Source: Paenibacillus kyungheensis
Lineage (GTDB): Bacteria; Bacillota; Bacilli; Paenibacillales; Paenibacillaceae
Direction: 5' to 3'
NCBI RefSeq assembly: GCF_028606985.1
Contig: NZ_CP117416.1
Coordinates: 3,696,001 to 3,760,000 of the forward strand
Length of the DNA: 64,000 nucleotides
The stretch's first letter is position 1. Every line of letters begins with the position of its first letter. The translations under genes and the position numbers were made by a program. Positions 60,787 through 64,000 of this stretch are shown here, piece after piece. The notes beneath the pieces were generated by a model, which worked only from the letters and a program-made list of their open reading frames with translations, was not told where the DNA came from and did no database searches.

Positions 60787-60909
60787 GCGGAGAAATAATC
60801 GTTCTTTTCGTCGCTGTTAAGGACAGATAGCTTGATAGATGGCTGAGCAGTCGATATCTATCCTTAAAGGCGAGCGCTTCGCTCTTCAGTACGATTATTT
60901 CTCCTCCGC
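60787..60909. repeat. 123-bp imperfect palindromic element
   Basis: The ends are inverted copies: GCGGAGAAATAATCGT at 60787-60802 and the complement of GCGGAGGAGAAATAATCGT at 60891-60909 (differing by a 3-nt insertion). Inside, TTAAGGA-CA-GATAG and its shorter complement CTATCCTTAA (60858-60867) pair again, and GAGCG-CTT-CGCTC is a hairpin. No coding capacity. It looks like a small non-autonomous palindromic repeat (MITE- or REP-like). Confidence 0.65.
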
Positions 60910-61074
60910 TTCGCTTGAGATGATCATTTTATACACCTTAAAAATCTACAACAAGTATAGAAAATTACGGCTTGTATCATAGTATTTCAAGTTATTTCTT
61001 TTAATGAAATTTAAGTATGTAATATGTTTACTTTTACATTAAATCATTCTATTTGATTATTGTTAAAGTGAATC

Positions 61075-61113
61075 AAAAAAGGCTACTTCCGGATTAGGGA
61101 AGATAGCCTTTTT
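61075..61113 (-). terminator. Rho-independent terminator after the Mrr-type nuclease gene
   Basis: AAAAAGGCTA and TAGCCTTTTT arms with inner CTTCC/GGGAAG pairing; T run on the minus strand. Confidence 0.87.
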
Positions 61114-61744
61114 ATCTACTTTTACGTGTACGATAAGTTGATCTTCGATTTGTTTGTTGTTGCCAGGGGGAAGAAAGAGTAACAGGTTCACTTTCAATGA
61201 TGTCCATCGCTTCTTCATGATCGTTGGACTTGAAATCTTCGATCAATTGAATCAGATCGTTGCGATCCAGTAACTTTACAGCATTGACTCCGGCAAGTGT
61301 CTCACAAGCTTTGGTAAAATAAGAGGATGTGAGTACGATACATTTGTCAGCTTCATAATAACGCATCGACGAATAAATTTCTTGTACAGCACTGAGTCCG
61401 ATTTTGTTATGTTCAGCATAGCATTTGGCTTGCAGTACGTTGCGTATTCCTTCTCGATCGGTAAATACCAGATCTGCTCCGAAATCTCCACTCCCCTGCG
61501 TTTTGTATGTATCTTCATATCCTAATTCGGTGAAAAAGTGGTATAGATAGCGTTCAAATTCTGATCCTTCCATCTGATCGATATCCTGCATCGTAATACG
61601 GTAAGGATCAAGCTGTTGTCGGCGTATTCTGGCTCTTCGGCGCGATATACTTTTGATTACAAGTATGATGATCAATATCGCAATTATCGCTATGCCCGCA
61701 TAAATCCATAGCGAATACTGCGCAAACATGTCGTTGATATTCAT
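61112..61744 (-). CDS. Membrane-anchored Mrr-type restriction endonuclease-like protein
   Basis: The protein has 210 residues. An N-terminal membrane helix (about 11-31) and a basic stretch (RRRARIRR) precede an Mrr_cat/PD-(D/E)xK fold: E62 (MEGSEFERYL), D91 (GSGDFGADLVF) and QAK at 105-107. The catalytic pattern D-x13-QxK is complete, so it is probably active. The C-terminal tail is polar and Arg-rich. No methylase or specificity gene is adjacent, so it is not a classical restriction system. The start follows GAGGAG. Confidence 0.87.
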   Translation of the reverse strand: MNINDMFAQYSLWIYAGIAIIAILIIILVIKSISRRRARIRRQQLDPYRITMQDIDQMEGSEFERYLYHFFTELGYEDTYKTQGSGDFGADLVFTDREGIRNVLQAKCYAEHNKIGLSAVQEIYSSMRYYEADKCIVLTSSYFTKACETLAGVNAVKLLDRNDLIQLIEDFKSNDHEEAMDIIESEPVTLSSPWQQQTNRRSTYRTRKSR

Positions 61745-62044
61745 GATGATGTTCTCCTCTAATTTATCGTTACCCTGAGTGTAACAAAAAAAGACTTGAA
61801 CCGAAATACAAACGTTATACTGGAACGCTACTGGCTCAAGCCTTTTTCTAAAAGAGAGAGATAGATAAGTACAAGCAATAGAGAAAAAGAGTACTACAAG
61901 AATTACTAACAGGAATTATAAAAGGAAATATATCGTATAGTGAACTAGCTTTTCATTAAGCTTATTTTCGGTCTAATGTATATCTATTTTATTTCTTACG
62001 ATAAACCATCTCTACTGGCATAAAGCTATCTTTTATCCACTATA
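61745..62044. other. Intergenic region without recognised feature
   Basis: AT-rich, 300 nt. It should hold the promoter of the Mrr-type gene on the minus strand; no terminator of the NAD(P)H oxidoreductase gene is evident. Confidence 0.25.
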
Positions 62045-62593
62045 TTATTTGCGAGCAACTTCACTCTGATGTTCTATAATGTAGTTGATATAGTCTTTTG
62101 CACTTTGATTAATTTGTTGTTCTGTTGCTTGAAAAGATGCGCCAAACATAGCGAAGTGTGGCAACGCTATAGCTCCTATATGTTGCATACTGGCTTGAAA
62201 TGGACTCAGTAATTGTTCTACTGTAAACATGACCGAACCTTCTGGACGATAATTTTCTTGCTTGTTTCCAATCGCTATCGCTAAGCCTATCTTTTTACCG
62301 TTCAGCTTATTACCAGACGATCCATACGCCCATCCATATAAAAATACATCATCTAACCACTTTTTGAGTAACGGTGGATAGCTATACCAGTAAAATGGAA
62401 ATTGTAAAATAATATGGTCATAGGCTTCTAGTAATTGTTGTTCTTGAGCTACATTGATATTCCAATCAGGATACGCTTGATATAACTCATGAATAGTGAC
62501 TTGATCCGGGTACTGAAGCAACTCCTGGTGCCAGCGTTTATTGACTTTGGACGTTGCAAGATTAGGATGTGCTAATATAATCAAAGTTTTCAT
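62045..62593 (-). CDS. NAD(P)H oxidoreductase, flavodoxin-like fold (KefF/YwrO family)
   Basis: The protein has 182 residues. MKTLIILAHPN at the N-terminus and the QFPFYWYSYPPLLKKWLDDVFLYGWAYG motif are typical of the quinone reductase/KefF group of flavoproteins. It probably reduces quinones with NAD(P)H. The frame opens at 62677, but the ATG at 62591-62593 has AAAGGA upstream and gives the conserved start. Divergent from the HxlR gene, its likely regulator. Confidence 0.9.
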   Translation of the reverse strand: MKTLIILAHPNLATSKVNKRWHQELLQYPDQVTIHELYQAYPDWNINVAQEQQLLEAYDHIILQFPFYWYSYPPLLKKWLDDVFLYGWAYGSSGNKLNGKKIGLAIAIGNKQENYRPEGSVMFTVEQLLSPFQASMQHIGAIALPHFAMFGASFQATEQQINQSAKDYINYIIEHQSEVARK

Positions 62594-62658
62594 CAGATCT
62601 GATTTCCTTTCGTTATGGGAGAATATTGCCATTATGATATAGCTTGACGGAAAAGAAA

Positions 62659-62699
62659 ATACACACAATAAAGTCATGTACTTACTTTAAAGTGTGTAT
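62659..62699. promoter_or_regulatory. Inverted repeats in the NAD(P)H oxidoreductase / HxlR intergenic region
   Basis: ATACACAC (62659-62666) and GTGTGTAT (62692-62699) form an inverted repeat; inside the right half lies the palindrome ACTTTAAAGT (62684-62693). It is likely the operator for the divergently encoded HxlR protein. Confidence 0.5.
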
Positions 62700-62804
62700 A
62701 GACTTTACCTTCGATCTGATGTAACAATAAAGAATCAAGCTTGTGATCAACGTTGATCCCAGCTCAATCTGAACAGCAAAATAGCTTAAACGGAGGGATA
62801 TAGA

Positions 62805-63185
62805 ATGAAGCAATATCATTTAGGTATAGAAGCGACACTTGAAATAATCGGTGGGAAATGGAAAGCTTTGATCATCTGTTTGTTAATGTTATCTGATAAG
62901 ATGCGTACCAGTGAATTACAACGCAATATTCAAGGCATTTCGCAAAAAGTACTCATTCAGCAATTACGTGAGCTTGAACAAGATGGGCTAGTCAGTCGAT
63001 ATGTCTATCAGCAAATGCCTCCCAAAGTCGAATACTCTTTAACCGAATACGGCAGAACTGCCAATACTATTATAGAAATGATGTGTGCATGGGGCACAGA
63101 AAATATTTATATCCGCCAGCAACAAGGAGAAGACATTGAACTATTAGACAACGAATTAACGCAGGATTTTAAATACACTATATAA
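62805..63185 (+). CDS. HxlR-family winged-helix transcriptional regulator
   Basis: The protein has 126 residues. EATLEIIGGKWKALIICLLM, MRTSELQRNIQGISQKVLIQQLRELEQDGLV and PPKVEYSLTEYG show the complete family signature. The N-terminal Cys used by YodB/HypR-type redox sensors is missing (Leu there). Start after CGGAGGG. It diverges from the flavin oxidoreductase, the usual arrangement for HxlR regulators and their target. Confidence 0.94.
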   Translation: MKQYHLGIEATLEIIGGKWKALIICLLMLSDKMRTSELQRNIQGISQKVLIQQLRELEQDGLVSRYVYQQMPPKVEYSLTEYGRTANTIIEMMCAWGTENIYIRQQQGEDIELLDNELTQDFKYTI

Positions 63186-63221
63186 AGATCGCTTGCTATA
63201 TAAGATAAAAAAGCACAAACA

Positions 63222-63245
63222 AAAAGCCATCTATAAGATGGCTTT
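63222..63245 (-). terminator. Terminator after the PAP2 phosphatase gene
   Basis: AAAGCCATC/GATGGCTTT stem; five T on the minus strand. Confidence 0.8.
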
Positions 63246-63274
63246 AGCGATATCAATCACTACGCAATATTTAA

Positions 63275-64000
63275 TTATTTTTTGCTCACTTTTAATTTCA
63301 CACTAGTATTAGTATAGATCGCTTTGACACTATAACCTTTAGGTAATCCTGTTGTCGTGATCGAAGAGAATTGTCCATGTTGCACAGATTTCTTGCTGAT
63401 TACAATTTTCATACCATTTGCTGGCACAAAGTTATTGGTAAAGTTCAATTGTAGCTTACCGTTATAACTAGCTTTTCCTTTGATTTTCAAAAGATCTGCT
63501 TTGCTTCCGATATTCAGTTCCAGTGTACCTTTAGCATTTTGTTTGAAATCACCATCAATCGTCCACATGCCAGTAGTCTGCTCAGCAAGTGTACCGCCCT
63601 GGTTCGTTACATTTCCACGTCCAAAGGCTGTCGCTGTGGTTCCTTCGAGTGTACCTTGCATCACCGTTGTATTTCCGCTAAATGTGTTTTTACCTTCTAG
63701 ATAAAGCGTTCCTGTTCCCTTTTTAATCAGACCGCCTTTGCCGGCGATAGCATTACGCCAGTGATCTTCCTGATTGAATCCACCTTTGTAAGCATCCATC
63801 GTCACTGTAACATTACTCATAAATGCACCATATCCATCGGCTGCGGCAAATAAATTCAAACGTCCCCACCCTTCGGCATCATCCAATACAGGATAACCGG
63901 AAGGAATTCCTGTTGTTGCCAACACAGCACGACGCTGTTGGTCGTTCAAGTACGGCTGGCGGGTCTCTAACAATACTTCTGCCCCTTTAGGTACGGTTAC
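63275..64000 (-). CDS. PAP2-family acid phosphatase, C-terminal part with autotransporter-type repeat (5' end outside window)
   Basis: The frame is open from the right edge (VTVPKGAEVLLETRQPYLNDQ...) to a stop at 63275; the TTG at 63973 is not a start. The first about 65 residues (EVLLETRQPYL, PVLDDAEGWGRLNLFAAADGYGAF) match the end of the catalytic domain of secreted PAP2/vanadium-haloperoxidase-like acid phosphatases; the histidine of the active site would lie just outside. The rest carries an autotransporter-associated beta-strand repeat (GKGGLIKKGTGTLYLEGKNTFSGNTTVMQGTLEG) and a short beta-rich end. A beta-strand passenger motif in a Gram-positive protein suggests a surface-exposed phosphatase. 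Ends at a terminator. Confidence 0.82.
   Translation of the reverse strand, partial: VTVPKGAEVLLETRQPYLNDQQRRAVLATTGIPSGYPVLDDAEGWGRLNLFAAADGYGAFMSNVTVTMDAYKGGFNQEDHWRNAIAGKGGLIKKGTGTLYLEGKNTFSGNTTVMQGTLEGTTATAFGRGNVTNQGGTLAEQTTGMWTIDGDFKQNAKGTLELNIGSKADLLKIKGKASYNGKLQLNFTNNFVPANGMKIVISKKSVQHGQFSSITTTGLPKGYSVKAIYTNTSVKLKVSKK

Noticed and set aside
61112-61744. Complete restriction-modification system around the Mrr-type gene
   Set aside because: Neighbouring genes are a transporter and a flavin oxidoreductase/HxlR pair; no methyltransferase or specificity subunit is near.

Overview
The window looks like a chromosomal segment of a Paenibacillus-type member of the Bacillales. Support comes from the conserved run yqeG-yqeH-aroE-yhbY-nadD-yqeK-rsfS-(cvfB)-yqeM, strong AGGAGG-type ribosome binding sites, an S-layer-homology protein, GT and signalling genes of low-GC Gram-positive type, moderate GC content and Rho-independent terminators after many genes. 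I see no rRNA, tRNA, CRISPR array, phage or transposase gene. The assignment to Paenibacillus is inference from gene order and protein style, not from a database search.

Layout. 1-2.5 kb: a GH1 6-phospho-beta-glucosidase cut by the left edge, and a 5TM-GGDEF diguanylate cyclase. 2.6-8.8 kb: the housekeeping yqeG-yqeM operon (ribosome assembly, NAD and shikimate synthesis) on the minus strand, with cvfB inserted. 8.9-13.4 kb: a MoxR / DUF58 / transglutaminase operon. 13.6-14.7 kb: an M42 aminopeptidase. 15-31.4 kb: five paralogous exported right-handed beta-helix proteins of about 770-890 residues, probably carbohydrate-active enzymes, with two SDR-type oxidoreductases and an HxlR regulator inserted between copies 3 and 4. 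31.6-35.9 kb: a ring-cleavage-type VOC dioxygenase with an MhqR-like operator, a luciferase-like flavin oxidoreductase, a GNAT acetyltransferase and two nucleotidyltransferase-fold proteins. 36-38.9 kb: an SLH-anchored surface protein. 39.2-41 kb: L-serine dehydratase (sdaAB-sdaAA) behind a tandem glycine riboswitch with a terminator. 41.3-42 kb: an SDR.

42.2-59.4 kb is a cell-surface glycan locus in which glycan genes and signalling genes alternate: a PAS histidine kinase with ManC, an OmpR-type regulator, a 1477-residue GT-C-like membrane protein, a Cache/HATPase protein, a degenerate receiver, a stand-alone receiver protein, GT2, GT4 and a Wzx-type flippase, and a GT2 whose N-terminus resembles a receiver domain. 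A plausible flow is GDP-mannose (ManC), then polyprenyl-phosphate sugar (DPM1-like GT2), then the extracytoplasmic GT-C enzyme, with output tuned by the interleaved regulators. 59.8-64 kb: an EamA transporter, a 123-bp imperfect palindrome, a membrane-anchored Mrr-type nuclease, a divergent NAD(P)H oxidoreductase/HxlR pair, and the C-terminal part of a PAP2-type acid phosphatase with autotransporter-style repeats cut by the right edge.

The best candidates for something new are the beta-helix array, whose copies differ mainly by a size-variable low-complexity insert at one fixed position, and the glycan locus with its non-canonical kinase / pseudo-receiver / receiver-glycosyltransferase set.
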